Part shown: positions 1 through 11,040 of the stretch, piece by piece | Layout: each line of letters begins with the position of its first letter | Numbering within the stretch: position 1 is the first letter of the stretch | From: Oasisia sp. SBJ-2009 | Taxonomy: Eukaryota > Annelida > Polychaeta > Sabellida > Siboglinidae | Length of the DNA stretch: 64,000 nt | Reading direction: 5' to 3' | Assembly: GCA_964017155.1 (NCBI GenBank) | Contig: OZ024866.1 | Coordinates: 21,238,826-21,302,825 of the forward strand | Notes under the pieces: model-generated | Database searches by the model: none | Told to the model about the DNA's origin: nothing | What the model saw: only the letters and a program-made list of their open reading frames with translations | Translations under genes and position numbers: made by a program

Positions 1-599
1 CCACACGTCATAATGCACCATTTTGAAGCAAGTTCTAAAATAATTCTAAGGGGCATGCCTCCAGACCCCCATAGCATCGCATTTCACACACAGCACTTGC
101 TCAACCCACCCCACCAACTCACCCATCATTTTACCCAGGGGAAACAATGGAGTTGCTAATACACAAACACCTTCACTTTTTGTTATAGCGACAAGCTGAT
201 GGCCACGTGCTGGAAGTTCCGACCAAACAGTCATCCCAGCTTCACTCAAATCCTTGAGATGCTGAACACAGACCTGAGTGACAGTTTCTGCTATGCGTCA
301 TACTACTTCACAGAGTCGAACCAGAAACACGGCAAGCGATGGTGACAATGACATGTTGCCTGACGATGCAAAAATGCCACCGCATTTGTCGAAATGCCCA
401 TGGAGTCATCGCTGCAGCACCACAGTAGCAGCACGCATGGTGGCAGCACCAGTTCTCACCTGCTGTTGGATGAATTGGATTACCAGGACGAGAACATTGT
501 GAGTGGCGGTATTGGGGGCAGCTCGTTGGACCACAGTCATAGTCCCCTCCCTTGTCTACACAACAGCCCCTGTGAGTGTGTTCCACTGAAAACGAAGGA
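1..599. other. no recognisable gene
   Basis: Mixed-frame short open stretches only. A minus-strand stretch at 46-249 is open for 67 codons but matches no family I recognise and has no clear splice borders. I see no repeat structure here. Confidence 0.4.
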
Positions 600-837
600 C
601 TAACAGGACACCTGGTGGTAGTTACTGGAACGTCCCAGTCGAGCCGCCTTGGCAGTACGGACGGCAATCCGATTCGAACAGTGCAATACATTCAAACAGA
701 GGGGCGACAGAATCGTATCACGGTCATCCACGAAATGGCCTCGAGAACAGACATAGTTCGATGTCCTATTATCCTTCTGCCGCCAACAGATTCTGACTGG
801 TGGTGACACCTATGATGACGCACAACGTTGCCTGTAG
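600..837. repeat. dispersed ~240-bp repeat, copy 1
   Basis: This block aligns over nearly its whole length with 2849-3101. Shared anchors include ACACCTGGTGG near the left end and GATGTCCTATTATCCTTCT in the middle. Copy 1 ends abruptly at CCTGTAGG, where a Harbinger-type terminal sequence begins at 838; copy 2 continues past that point. Substitutions and small indels show the two copies are old. The family is unknown. Confidence 0.8.
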
Positions 838-995
838 GGCCGACTTCGATTGAGCATATAAGTCCGTGGATTGAGCTACTCGAGTTACTCGTGTAACCCC
901 AACATGGTATCCGGTTTATGATAATTTACAGTGCGCGTCCAGTACTACGCACGCTACCCAACTGAACAGAGACGATCGTGATCATGAACAAAACG
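838..995 (+). mobile_element. solo left arm of a Harbinger-type MITE
   Basis: The stretch starts with GGCCGACTTCGATTGAGC and runs to about GATCGTGATCATGAAC. It matches the left end of the complete MITE at 12275-12769, with a small internal insertion. No matching right inverted end is visible downstream, so this is a truncated copy. It sits exactly where the dispersed repeat of 600-837 is interrupted. Confidence 0.7.
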
Positions 996-2524
996 GCAGC
1001 GGTCACGATGGGCCGAGTGGCGAGATATATGATTTGATATGAATTAATAGATATGCTAATGAACGAAGAAAATGGTAGTGTTGACTTCATGCACTAAGCC
1101 TTGGCATTAGTTAGAAGATCTACTGTGCCTAGAATCTGTGGGTATATGGAGAAAATCGTCAATGAATACAGTGAAGAACAGGCAATATTTCAGGTAGATA
1201 CAATGATCGAAGGCCTACAGTGATTAATGCCAAAATGGTAACTGACACAAACACCAGCGTTAGGCTGGCAAAGTAGGTAATAAATGATAAGTCAAAAATT
1301 ATGTAGCAACAATTTATAAACATATCCTTATCATATCGTAGTGTAATTGCCTGTGAATTTGCACATATCTAGTGACGTCATCTTCTTCCAATACACACCT
1401 AAATTAGTAAATACTAATATCAATTTTGCTGAGCCAAGTATGAGTGGCCTGATGATACAGGCTAAAGGACAGCTGATGTGTTGCCTATGAACTAGTAGTG
1501 TATTCGTTTAATGAAGTGTAATGACAAAGTGACTGGTGATGTCACGACACTTTGAATAAGAGTCAGTGGGTTGATGTATGGTGTATGGCATATATTACAT
1601 ATATATTTATATACCGATATGTAATGGCATTGCATAATATACACAATGTACATGATTAGTAAATGTTATTGTAAATAAAAAAAGACTACTACCTATTAAA
1701 GACATATTTAATGAATAATGTTTTATTATAACGATTAGTTGCGTAATTATTATATATCATTATTATAACAGTTATAACTGGGTAATGCTTTTACATGTAT
1801 ATACGTGTCGAACTACTCACTATATCGTTACTCCATACAATATTAAATATAATGGCGGATTAATAAATCTGCCTTCATTTCTTAATTACAGATTTATCAT
1901 AATTTTTTTCTTTATTAACAGCATTGTTATTTAACAGGGGTTGAAAAAAGTGTGGCATTAATATTTTTAGTAATTTGTAAAGATATATAATTATTTATTC
2001 ACCCATCAGAATTACTAGTGAACTGGTTTATTTACTATAACCGTCATAATGAATAATATCTGCAATATTTCTACCACATATATATATATATATATAAATT
2101 ATGTGCATTTTTTACTGTAATGTTATTCATAAACGAATCCATTCCTTGTTATTTCAGATTGAAACCTGATTCATATTCCCTAGTCGTAAGAATTTGAGCC
2201 AACATATGACCATATCAGGTAGTGGAGGTATGTGTTATTATATTGATTTATTTAATTTGTAATATAGCATTTATTTAAAATATGAAATTTATGAATTCAT
2301 TCTTATGTGTTAGTGTTTGTATTATATAACTGTGATGTATATAGGTATATGTATAAGAGTAAATATGTACGTTTTACAATAAATTATTCTTGTGATATAT
2401 TGAAAGGATTTCACTTGTGAAGTTTTTTGTTTACTTCTCTGTACTTTGTGTTATGCACCTACTTTTTATGTTGTTAATAACTAATTGTTTTAATTTTATT
2501 TATTTTAAGCACTTTTTCTTATTA
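996..2524. other. AT-rich intergenic or intronic DNA
   Basis: Strongly AT-rich, with short poly-A/T tracts and a (TA)n run near 2079-2096. No coding pattern or known repeat is seen. It may contain the upstream introns of the transposase exon that follows. Confidence 0.5.
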
Positions 2525-2525
2525 G

Positions 2526-2689
2526 CCAAAGAGCCGGTGGATGTATGCAAGAAAATACTCGTTTTCTTGTGGCACATGGCTAACCAGAAGTCAATACGTG
2601 AGACAGCCAGTGTGTTTGGATTGTCAGAAAGTACGACATACTACGCAATCAAACACACTGGCGAAGTAATGTGCACAGTGATGGAAGAC
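2526..2689 (+). pseudogene. PIF/Harbinger (HARBI1-like) transposase exon, helix-turn-helix part
   Basis: An open stretch bounded by a plausible acceptor (TTTCTTATTAG) and donor (GAC|GTGAGT). The peptide reads PVDVCKKILVFLWHMANQ, then a helix-turn-helix with VFGLSESTTYYAIK. This matches the N-terminal HTH of HARBI1/PIF transposases, in which a short leucine-rich helix precedes an 'S-T' recognition helix. The exon is 164 nt, phase 1 to 0. The DDE catalytic part is not found nearby on this strand, so this is an exon remnant or an isolated piece of a split gene. Family assignment is from remembered domain pattern, not a search. Confidence 0.65.
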
Positions 2690-2848
2690 GTGAGTACACG
2701 AGAAATATTTGTGCTGTGTGTAGTAATGTTTCCTCATCACACCAGACCACTGCATGCTGTAAGGACATAAATACGCACATTAATTGTTACTTGTACATCC
2801 ACTGTTAAGTGAGTATTGCATGATATGCTTCGGTGGTGCGGCAAGGAC

Positions 2849-3101
2849 TATCAGGACACCTGGTGGCAGTTAATGGAACACCCCAGTCGAGTCGCCGTTC
2901 CAGTACGGATTCTAACAGTGCAATGCATTCAACACGGGGGCGACGAAGAATCATATAAACGGACCAGACTCATTAGGAGTTGGATATGGTCATCCACGAA
3001 ATGGCTTAGTGAACAGATTTCCGATGTCCTATTATCCTTCTAGCGCCAACAGAGTCTGACTGGTGGTTACACCTATGATGATGCACAACGTCGCCTGTAG
3101 G
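2849..3101. repeat. dispersed ~240-bp repeat, copy 2
   Basis: Second copy of the block at 600-837. It keeps the same order of anchors and ends in CACAACGTCGCCTGTAGG. It continues into unrelated sequence where copy 1 is interrupted by the MITE arm, so it shows the uninterrupted site. Confidence 0.8.
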
Positions 3102-3935
3102 AGGCGTCATATCATACAGTCGCATTTCCAGCCGACCTGGTTGTGCTGCCACCTACCATGTAGGTGTGAACTAAGTTGTGCGTCTCAGCATGTTTGTGCG
3201 TATGTATGTATGCGTGTGAGGTCAGCTGACCACTGCGAGAAATTGTCATTCCAGTTGCGAGTAGGACAACAACAGTGAAAAATGTAAAGTGAAACAAGGC
3301 CGCTGCAACCGTTGCATAAGCTTAACGCGAGACGAGGCAGCTCCAAAGCAAAAGAGAAAGCTAAACTATGTCCTTAGGTGAAAGTGACACTGGTAGCGTG
3401 TGGCTGTCACTGGGGGTCAGGCTGGCGGCAGAGGGTGACCAGACACTGCCTGTGCGAGTCATTGACCGCCATTAGTCATAAGACTGCAGATGTCATTACA
3501 ACACTTTCTACACTAGCTGACAGATTAAGCATATCACCATAAGTTGTTCTTGTATGATCAGCAAAGATAATCTTAATTATCCACTGTGGTATATATACAT
3601 CTGTGTAGCAATCATACCTTAAGAGAAGCTACTATGTATAGCCATATCATACCTGTATTCACTAAGGCTATGCAGCAAGTGTTATATGAATATCCCATGT
3701 ACCTTTGAGTAACTGGTAGCCATAACCATGTTACAGTGGATGCATGCATGGTGCATGCATGGCAGCTAACACGGTGGGATCAAGTTTTGTAGAAAGATAT
3801 TCTGTAATTGTTTTGTAAAATTCAGCAGGATTTGAGTGGATTGAGACCAAATACTTACAATAAGCATGTACACAGAGCGTATAGCATTATTGATTTTAGA
3901 ATAATTACTATAGACTAACTTTTCTCCACTTGCAG
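3102..3935. other. no gene recognised
   Basis: No coding similarity seen. The stretch includes short direct repeats of GCATGCATGG near 3740. The phrase CATAACCATGTTACAGTG at about 3721 recurs near 17726, which suggests a shared old repeat. Confidence 0.35.
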
Positions 3936-4110
3936 AACTGTCGTCCTTCATTGCAACGATGAAACAGTTCACTGAAGCGGCAGAGGTTGACGACGAGGTG
4001 AAGGCAAGTAAGCCTGCGACGAAAGACACACCACACACTGGCACAACGGCGAAGACAGCAAAGCCAGCTGATAGACCAAGGCAGCCAGTACACACAAGAG
4101 ACATACGTTA
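3936..4110 (+). CDS. putative exon, Lys/Ala/Thr/Pro-rich linker, upstream of the BEN exon
   Basis: An acceptor (TTTCTCCACTTGCAG) precedes an open frame containing ATMKQFTEAAEVDDEVKAS, then a low-complexity Lys/Thr/Pro/Ala region. It lies 350 bp upstream of the BEN exon on the same strand, so it may be the linker exon of the same gene. The donor is not clear: candidate GT sites do not join in phase with the next exon. The link is an inference and the 3' border is uncertain. Confidence 0.35.
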
Positions 4111-4464
4111 ATTGTTTTATGACTTACCATAAGGCCTATTATCTTCAAATTAATAATTATCACTTCATATTTCATATTTAATCAGTTTAAAATAAATTAA
4201 TGCAATGTGTTTATAATCAACTTTTAGTAGCTAATAACTATAATTATATGTCTTCATGAATATATCAAATTCAAAAGTCATGCATGCATATAATAAATAT
4301 AATAAAACAATCATTTTAATTTATTCTTCAAATCAACTGACTGCCTAGAAACAGATTTTAAATTATCAATATTTATATATGTATATATTTTATATACTTA
4401 TTGTACTGTTTATAAGCTGATGTGTTTGCGTGTGCTTTAATTTATAAGTAAATGTTGTTTTCAG

Positions 4465-4681
4465 CTGTGTGATGCTGCTGGCGACATCCTGCTGACAGAG
4501 GTCAGGTTGTCACGGTGTAACCACTCTACTGCACGACAATTAGTCAATGACTTAATGATGTGCTTATTTCACACTAATGAAATGGCGACAAAGAGCTTGT
4601 ATGGACAAGAATGCAACATTCACTGTGCAACTGTTCAGGCAACGCAAGCCCTCGAGAATAGCAAGTTCGTCGCTATGAAAG
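4465..4681 (+). CDS. BEN-domain exon
   Basis: The acceptor TTGTTTTCAG and donor AAAG|GTAATT bound a 217-nt exon, phase 0 to 1. It encodes ILLTEVRLSRCNHSTARQLV, then NDLMMCLFHTNEMATKSLYG and a C-terminal helix. This follows the BEN fold: a hydrophobic N-terminal strand, a helix with an 'L-M-x-x-L-F' core, the 'EMATKSLYGQ' turn, and a last helix. BEN domains bind DNA or proteins in chromatin factors and also occur in proteins carried by mobile DNA. No further exon was found downstream within several hundred bases. No stop or frameshift is visible inside the exon. Confidence 0.6.
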
Positions 4682-5099
4682 GTAATTAAGTTACGTGTAT
4701 GTCTGTATGTAGAATTGCAAAAACAATGTTTAATTTGTGTATAAAAGCAGAGATGGTTTAAAAAAACTTAAGCATGCATGTATATGTATCTTTAACAACT
4801 GCTACTTGTTTGCCTTCTAAATGATTTTCTAAATAATATAAATAAAATATGACTGTTTATTAGTTACACATTGTTTCTGTACAGTTGCTTATCATCTGTC
4901 AATGCTAATTTGGCATATATAAAAAAACTGCTATGTATTTTTTGTAATACATCCTATACAATAAAATACTTTGTTGCCATAGATTGAAGAACGTGGGGTG
5001 CTTATATAAGATTTTGTAAAAAAAAAGCTAGTTAGAATTGAATTAAGACCTTAGTGTAGATGAAAACAAGTTTCATTCTTATATTTGCCTTGCCTTGCC
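4682..5099. other. AT-rich intron or intergenic DNA
   Basis: Intron-like AT-rich sequence after the BEN exon donor. No repeat or gene recognised. Confidence 0.4.
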
Positions 5100-5533
5100 T
5101 ATCCCATAGTCTCAGTGGACCGTTGGGGCACCACAGATGACTTGGCAACCAGCTACCTCCACTCCTCTCGTCTCTCCGCTTTCCTCATGGCGGCGCCCAG
5201 TGTCAAGCCCGTCCATTCCGGGATGTTGTCTTCCCATCTCTTTCTCTGTCTGCCTCGTCTTCTCCCTCCTTGGACCGTACCTTGCATGACCGTCTTGGCA
5301 AGCCCTGTTGATCTTGTAATGTGGCCGTACCATCTCAGTTTTCGTTTCGTTGTTTGAGGTCTTCGTGTGGTCCAATGGCTTGCCGAGTTCTGTTTCGGAC
5401 CTCTTCGTTGGTGATGTGGTCTCTGTACGTGATGCCGAGGAGTTTTCTGAGGCATCTCATCTCCTTGGCCTGTATCCTTTTCTCGGTTTCTGCTGTTAAG
5501 GGGACAAGGTATGCGGAGTTCTGTTTTAGTCAA
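5100..5533 (-). pseudogene. RTE-type LINE, 3' coding tail
   Basis: The minus strand encodes the characteristic end of an RTE-family pol protein: KLRWYGHITRSTGLAKT, then VMQGTVQGGRRRGRQRKRWE and DNIPEWTGL. This tail follows the reverse transcriptase domain in RTE elements. A TAG interrupts it just after REEWR (5153-5155), and the upstream part (towards 5500) is frameshifted. Only the 3' end survives, as expected from 5'-truncated LINE insertion. A related tail lies on the plus strand at 38640-39035. Confidence 0.8.
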
Positions 5534-5752
5534 TTGTGGTCAATTTTAATGCCAGCTGCCTAAGATTTTAGGGAAATCATTATAGAGGTTCAAAATGAAA
5601 AGAAAAATAATTATTAATAAAAAATATTTTGGGTTCCATGGAAACGGTGGCCATATTGGATTTTTAAAATATTTTTCAACGTTTTGTTCTCATGGATCCC
5701 ATGTGATATTATGTTTCAAATTAATCACAGCGATAGTAGATATATGTATGTG

Positions 5753-5901
5753 CATCATGTCAGAAGGAAATTTGAATTAAAACAAAAACAAAATGTTTAT
5801 AAATTTATTTAAGATTTTTAATTTTTTTTTAATTGATCGTCATTCAAAGTCCCATAAAATTGTAATGGTGAAATTTATTAAAATTTCCTTCTGACATGAT
5901 G
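5753..5901. repeat. 21-bp perfect inverted repeat with ~107-bp spacer
   Basis: CATCATGTCAGAAGGAAATTT at 5753-5773 is the exact reverse complement of 5881-5901. The spacer is AT-rich with poly-T and A runs. It resembles a small non-autonomous foldback, but no target duplication is evident. Confidence 0.6.
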
Positions 5902-6150
5902 CTCTATATACTTTGCTGTGTGTGCGTGTGCCAAATATCAGGTTGAGATGTCATATGGTTTTGGTAGAACTTTCCGTTGAACGTTTTTCGAACGACATAA
6001 AAATGAAATCTTGAGAAAACAGCAAATAAAGACAATGTTTCTATTTACACACTGGTTACATGCATTTACAACATCACAAAGCACAGAGTATATTTATATA
6101 TCGCATAGTAATTGATTCTGAGCAGTGCAAAATACTCGTGTATGCATAAT

Positions 6151-6526
6151 GTTGCTCACAGCGCCCCCTAGTGGTCAGCATGACCATACGTGGTATGCAT
6201 CCAACAACGATCACATCGTCGCTGCTATCAAAAATGTCGAATAAAGTTTGAAATAACGTATTTACAATATTGTAACAAAAAGTTTCAGAACAAGTATTGC
6301 AGCATGCTGCATGCAATGTCTCCTAGTAGATGTTGTTGCTCACAGCGCCCCCTAGTGGTCATCATGACCATACGTGGTATGCACCAACTGTGCAGCCAAC
6401 AACTATCACATTATCGCTGCTGTCATAAATGTCAAATAAAGTTTGAAATAACGTATTTACAGTATTATAACACAAAGTTTCACAACAGGTATTGCAGCAT
6501 GCTGCATGCAATGTCTCCTAGTAGAG
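6151..6526. repeat. tandem duplication, ~184-192-bp unit, two copies
   Basis: Both copies begin with GTTGCTCACAGCGCCCCCTA and end with GCAATGTCTCCTAGTAGA (6151-6330 and 6335-6526). Copy 2 has a short insertion near 6385. The second copy ends just before the 3' end of the Mutator-like transposase. Confidence 0.85.
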
Positions 6527-6542
6527 GTTATCACCAACATTG

Positions 6543-8251
6543 TCAGAACTCTCCTCTGCCGTAAGATGGCCCACCTTCAGCCCTGACCAGCATGTCATGT
6601 CGCTGTGTCTGTTTCCGGCGATGGGCTTCCCTTCGCTTTTTTTGGATGGCATTCCCTTTCCGCACCATCATAGGCCCGCGTTCGTCATCTTTCGCCTTTG
6701 TCAGCTTTTCAGCTGACACCCCACAATCAAACCCCATGGCGACTGTGGCGGCTGTCACAAAGGTCTGGACTCCCACATTGAATTCTGAAACTGCCATAGC
6801 AGAACCAGCATCCAGTCGGACCTTGCCACAGAAGTCAGTCTTCGGGCACTTCCGCCATAGCAGTGCATGCGCGCTTTCGTTGCTGTTTTGGGTTTTACCC
6901 CTCAAGCAACGACGGAGGAGACTCTCATCACCAAGGCGAGCGTAGACTGGGCGCACGAACTGGCCGACCTCTCGTGAAATCGGTGTCCCGACCATGACAC
7001 GGTGAGGCCCTGGCAGTTCTCCTTTTGCCACAGCGCTCTGGTAAAAACACCAGCTGTGTCTACCCTGTGGACATCGGTCATGGTGTGGATCTTCATCCGT
7101 GGACAGCGCATGGAAAAAGGTGGCGAACACAGCATTGCGTCAAGGTTGTTCGTGTTGTTTCTTATGGCTCTGCCATAGTACCGAGTCAGCTTTTCAATGG
7201 CGTCACCCGTCAGTTTGCCATAGCCCTTGCCACCGGTCACCACGCCTTCCTGACGACCCTCCGCTCCCACTTTCCGGAGTGCTGTCCCAAGCCTCTTCTC
7301 CACGTGATTGACGCACTCTTCCTTTTCTATGTGGCAGCTGTCCCCATAGACGTTCAGTGACGCAATGTGAGTAAACGTTCTTGCGTCACCATCGGAAAGA
7401 AGGGTCACGTATCGGAAGCCGTGCCTCTCGACCGACCGCTTCCACAAGATCTCTGCAATGGCAGCATCCATTGCCCCCGCCGTTCCTGTGAAGTTCTTAT
7501 CACATTTGTGGTCAGCTGACCACATGTGATACTCGGGACTTGTCTTGTCCATGCGGTCGCCCACTGTTGCACAGCCATGACAGTATGTGCTCAGGACAGC
7601 ATAGTCAATTATCAGGCCTGTGGTAATGTCTATCACACAACCAAAGCCATAGTGTGACTTATGTCCCCTGGTCATCCATGATGCATCATAGGACACACAG
7701 ATGTCCCTCACGTTTTCCGGTGTCATGCCAGGATCACTGTCTGCATACGCCTCCCTCACACATGTTGCTGCGTTGTCAAGTATTTGTGTGGCAGTGGAGA
7801 GAAAAGCTTGGGAAACAGGTCGCTGGTGTTTCACGTGTCTTCTGGTTTACACATGGTGAATCAAGCCACCAACAAAGCCGTCGCAAGCCGGAGAATCCAA
7901 CACCACTGTCAATTGTTCCTGCCACCATGCGTCTGGTTGTTGTGAAGGGTGCACGACTATCTTGGTTTCCAAGGCGAGATGATGACAGAGTTTCACTGAT
8001 CACATGCTGACACCCACGACAAAGTGTGCGCAATGCTACAACGGGTCCCTTCTGCACGTCAATGATGTCAACTGTCAGAAATGCCCCCTGACAGTTAGGG
8101 CACGGCAAATGTTTCACAATGTTTTTCAACGATGAAACCTGTACAAACAGGCAGCTGTCATCCGTCACAGACACATGTGCACGAACATTGGTGTCAGGGC
8201 CATCCAAGTTGTCACTGTCGCCAGGAGATGCAGAACCGGCATTTTTAAACC
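6543..8251 (-). pseudogene. Mutator-like transposase (MULE/Kolobok-type 'Mutator-like' domain), frameshifted
   Basis: Three overlapping minus-strand frames together make one protein of about 560 residues. The N-terminal piece has paired cysteines (LPCPNCQ, LCRGCQ). The core has YDASWMTRGHKSHYG, LSTYCHGC, HKCDKNFTGTAG, RYVTLLSDGDART and CVNHVEKRLGTALRK. The C-terminal piece has LRGKTQNSNESAHALLW and ends in EGGPSYGRGEF. Order and spacing match the 'Mutator-like transposase' proteins common in invertebrate genomes, with Asp-containing DxSW and DGD motifs and a later NE as likely acidic residues. Frame breaks fall near 7840 and 7128 (each a one-base shift). The frame opens at 8251 without a usable ATG, right beside the hairpin at 8258-8373, so the N-terminus is lost. 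Inactive as read. Confidence 0.85.
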
Positions 8252-8257
8252 GTTAAT

Positions 8258-8373
8258 GTTAATGAAGTAGTACAAATATCGCGCTCCCTAGTCATGTCCA
8301 TATTCCTGTACCCCTGTGAGTCTTGGAATATGGACATGACTAGGGAGCGCGATATTTGTACTACTTCATTAAC
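8258..8373. repeat. perfect 49-bp inverted repeat (hairpin), 18-nt loop
   Basis: The arm at 8258-8306 is the exact reverse complement of 8325-8373, separated by 18 nt. The arms begin GTTAATGAAGTAGTAC. No mismatch was found in 49 bp, which means a very recent origin or active homogenisation. It abuts the truncated N-terminus of the Mutator-like transposase. It could be a foldback element, an inverted duplication at a break, or an assembly or library artefact. Confidence 0.9.
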
Positions 8374-8740
8374 GTAAAAGGTATATAAATCCTTGGAGAA
8401 CCGATTAATAGCTGCATTAATTTAAAAAAAACAGTAACATTTGTATTCAAGGTAGTGATAACCCTCATAATAATTTTTTCACAGAATATGTTCGAGAGGT
8501 GTTCCCAATGCTCGGCCGCGATAAGAGAGGGTTTGAAGGGACTTTCAACGATCTCTGCAGGACCAAGCTGTCCAATGTGTAGAAGGGGTCAAAGAAAATG
8601 AATGAACTAAGTCGGATTTGATGTACGATCGATCAAGAACAGCCCATGTTAAGCCATTGTTAATTTATCTTGACTACGTTTTCAATTTGTTCTATATGTG
8701 CACCTCTGTATAGTTATATATTTTAGCATGGAATTTTGAT
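8374..8740. other. possible short plus-strand exon, otherwise unassigned
   Basis: An acceptor-like TTTTTTCACAG near 8482 precedes a short frame reading EYVREVFPMLGRDKRGFEG, which ends at a stop near 8581. I do not recognise the family. The rest is AT-rich with no repeat seen. Confidence 0.25.
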
Positions 8741-9312
8741 TTGCTTTCAGAATGCATCAATGGTATGCAATTCGATATACAGCTGTAGATCAATTAATGC
8801 CATTTTGAATGGTACAACTACATTGAAAATCATTCAAGATACCATTGATTAGTTTACCATTGAATGGTATTTGTCAATGGTGTTTTGAATGGTACCAGGA
8901 ATACTGTTCAGTGGTATCTGAATGGTACTTGACAGAATGGTATTCTGAAATGTCCAATGATATTCTGAATGGTACTTATAAGAAGCTAATACCATTCAGA
9001 ATACCATTGATGAAGAAGCTGAAACGCTTCTTATAAGTACCATTCAGAATATCATTGTACCATTCAGAATACAATTCAGTCAAGTACCATTCAAATACCA
9101 TTGGCCATTATACCCCCTAGGACCATTCAAATACCATTCTACTGTTTATATACACAGACCACCAAAGTACCATTCAGATACCATTGGCCATTATACTCCC
9201 TAGGACCATTCAAATGTATATTTACACAGACCACCAAAGTACCATTGAAGTACCATTCAAATACCATTGGCCAGTATACCCCCTAGGACCATTCAATGGT
9301 ATTTGAATTGTA
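8741..9312. repeat. foldback array built on ACCATTCA / TGAATGGT
   Basis: The left half is rich in TGAATGGTA-type words and the right half in their complements (TACCATTCA). The centre holds a perfect 32-bp inverted repeat (8955-8986 versus 9026-9057), flanked by longer imperfect pairing out to about 8870 and 9110. The right side also has about three direct repeats of ~83 bp, each with CCATTGGCCA and CCCTAGGACCATTC (starts near 9098, 9181, 9264). The whole looks like a composite foldback or MITE-derived array. No coding content. Confidence 0.8.
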
Positions 9313-9860
9313 TTTTTTGTAAGGGGAATAACTTATATATTGACCAAGGAAGCTTCCCCAGCCACGTAGACAAGAAACTTGGCCAAGCATGTTTTCTTGG
9401 TCGTATGGACAAATAAGTTGTCTTCGCCAGGTGTGTTTCTCTAGCCAAGTAACTTTTCTTTTGGCCAAGTACATTTCACGAGCCAAGTAGACAAGTAACC
9501 GTTCTCGGCCAAGTACATTTCTCTTGGCACCCACCAGATGGCAGACATCCGCCAGGGTGACGAGCAAGATAATTGCCAGTTCGCGGTGCTTCCGCGAACG
9601 GGCGCCTTCGCCGGCTTGTAAATGGCAATTAAATTGCTTAAGAATCGGACAGTGACAAACAATCTGATGCTGTATATAGATAGTCTATTGTTGCACTTAC
9701 AAATAAATTATTGGTGGTACACAAAGTCTGGATGCAGCTGGCAATACTGACATACTGTTTATTGTTTTGAGATACGATGATGTCAGTTTAGTTTCGTGCA
9801 TATTTACGCACGCACGCTCGCACGCACGCACATAAACACGTACACACACACGCACGCACG

Positions 9861-9898
<38 letters not shown>

Positions 9899-10214
9899 GG
9901 CAGTTAAATTCCTTATGGACCACCCAACGGGATCGGGATCAGAGCTATAGTTCCTCCTAAACACGGCACCAACAAGGGTGTGTGTTGAGCAACATAATTA
10001 ATAATAATAACTGTATTTATACACTAATATTCAAAGTAGACTTCTGTTTAGAAGTGTTTACATTATTCGATAAACTATAACACGTAACTAAGATAAAAAA
10101 TAATACAAGTAAAATATTATTACATACGTATAACTTGTGCATTGTTGTGCAGAGCGGCACTAAAGGGACTAAAAGTGGATTAAAAATAATATTGATGTAA
10201 ACTATTATTATGTA
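9313..10214. repeat. degenerate TTGGCCAAGTA repeat and (CA)n microsatellite
   Basis: 9345-9535 holds several loose copies of a 'GGCCAAGTA' word. 9806-9896 is a CA/CGCA microsatellite. 10010-10200 is AT-rich. No gene recognised. Confidence 0.6.
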
Positions 10215-10379
10215 CATCAGGCGAGATTTAAATGTTTTCATGCACCGTATCACTGCGCACGAGAAAGACCGACGGCCGTACCTCTCAAGGCTATGCCGCG
10301 GTACATTCAGTAGTCCTCGATCAGTTGACCGGAGTGTGCGGCGCGGCTCGTGTGGTGAAATCAATGACGGAAGGTAGAC
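10215..10379 (-). pseudogene. CR1/Jockey-group LINE, C-terminal fragment
   Basis: The minus strand reads VYLPSLISPHEPRRTLRS, LLNVPRHSLERYGRRSFS, then FKSRL. This is the conserved 'YL..L..P..P.R.LRS / L.VPR...YG.RSFS' tail found after the reverse transcriptase of CR1/L2/Jockey-like LINEs. The usual 'AP.LWN.LP' segment is missing or frameshifted between RSFSCA and MKTFKSRL. Short decayed fragment. Confidence 0.65.
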
Positions 10380-10489
10380 CGGCGTCTTGTCACGAAGGAC
10401 GTTAGGTACAATCACGAGTAATGTGTCGCTGTCGTTCTGATTCTCATAGGCCAGTCCATTGATCAAAAGGCTCCGAAAAAGCAAGACGG

Positions 10490-11040
10490 TCGTCTTTACC
10501 GTCGGACGTTTTCGCTACAACGCGTCGTTTGTCGACTACTGGGCCAACTACGGCAAGTTGATCAGCATTCGACTACCGGGCCAATCACGCTCACGGCATC
10601 GCTCATAGCCATCGGGCAACTACCAGGTCTATCGCGCCGTCGCCAGACTGCTATCGTCTCGTCTACCGAGCCTATCGTGACACGGTAAATACAAACTATC
10701 GTGCCGACTTTCGGGCCTCAAAGGCAAAGCGCTACAATTTCATCGCGTCGAATTCGCTGCTACCGGCAGCACTCGCTGCCACGACTGCTACAAGCAACAC
10801 ATCGCCGCCACCGCTACCGACCGCTACCGACCGCTACCGACAACGCCAGGACCGCTACCGGCAACGCTTCGCCGCCACCGCTATCGGTAACACGTCGCAG
10901 CCACCGCTTCCGGCAACGCCACGACCGCTACAATTGCTACCGGCAACACACCTTCAGTCGCTGAAGTCTGGTATAGCTTCCGCCCCGTACGTCCTGTCCG
11001 TGTCTAGTCTCTTTCTCTGTGGGCCACTACGACGTATTAG
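10490..11040. other. GC-rich stretch with short CCGCTACCG-type repeats
   Basis: Base composition jumps above the surroundings. 10790-10960 is dominated by overlapping words such as ACCGCTACCG and CGGCAACGC. It is open in plus-strand frame 10701-10964, but the amino-acid content simply reflects the repeat. It could be the 5' untranslated region of an unrecognised retroelement. Confidence 0.4.

Noticed and set aside
46..249. 67-codon minus-strand frame as a gene
   Set aside because: No recognised family, no clear splice borders, and it lies at the window edge. Evidence is too weak.
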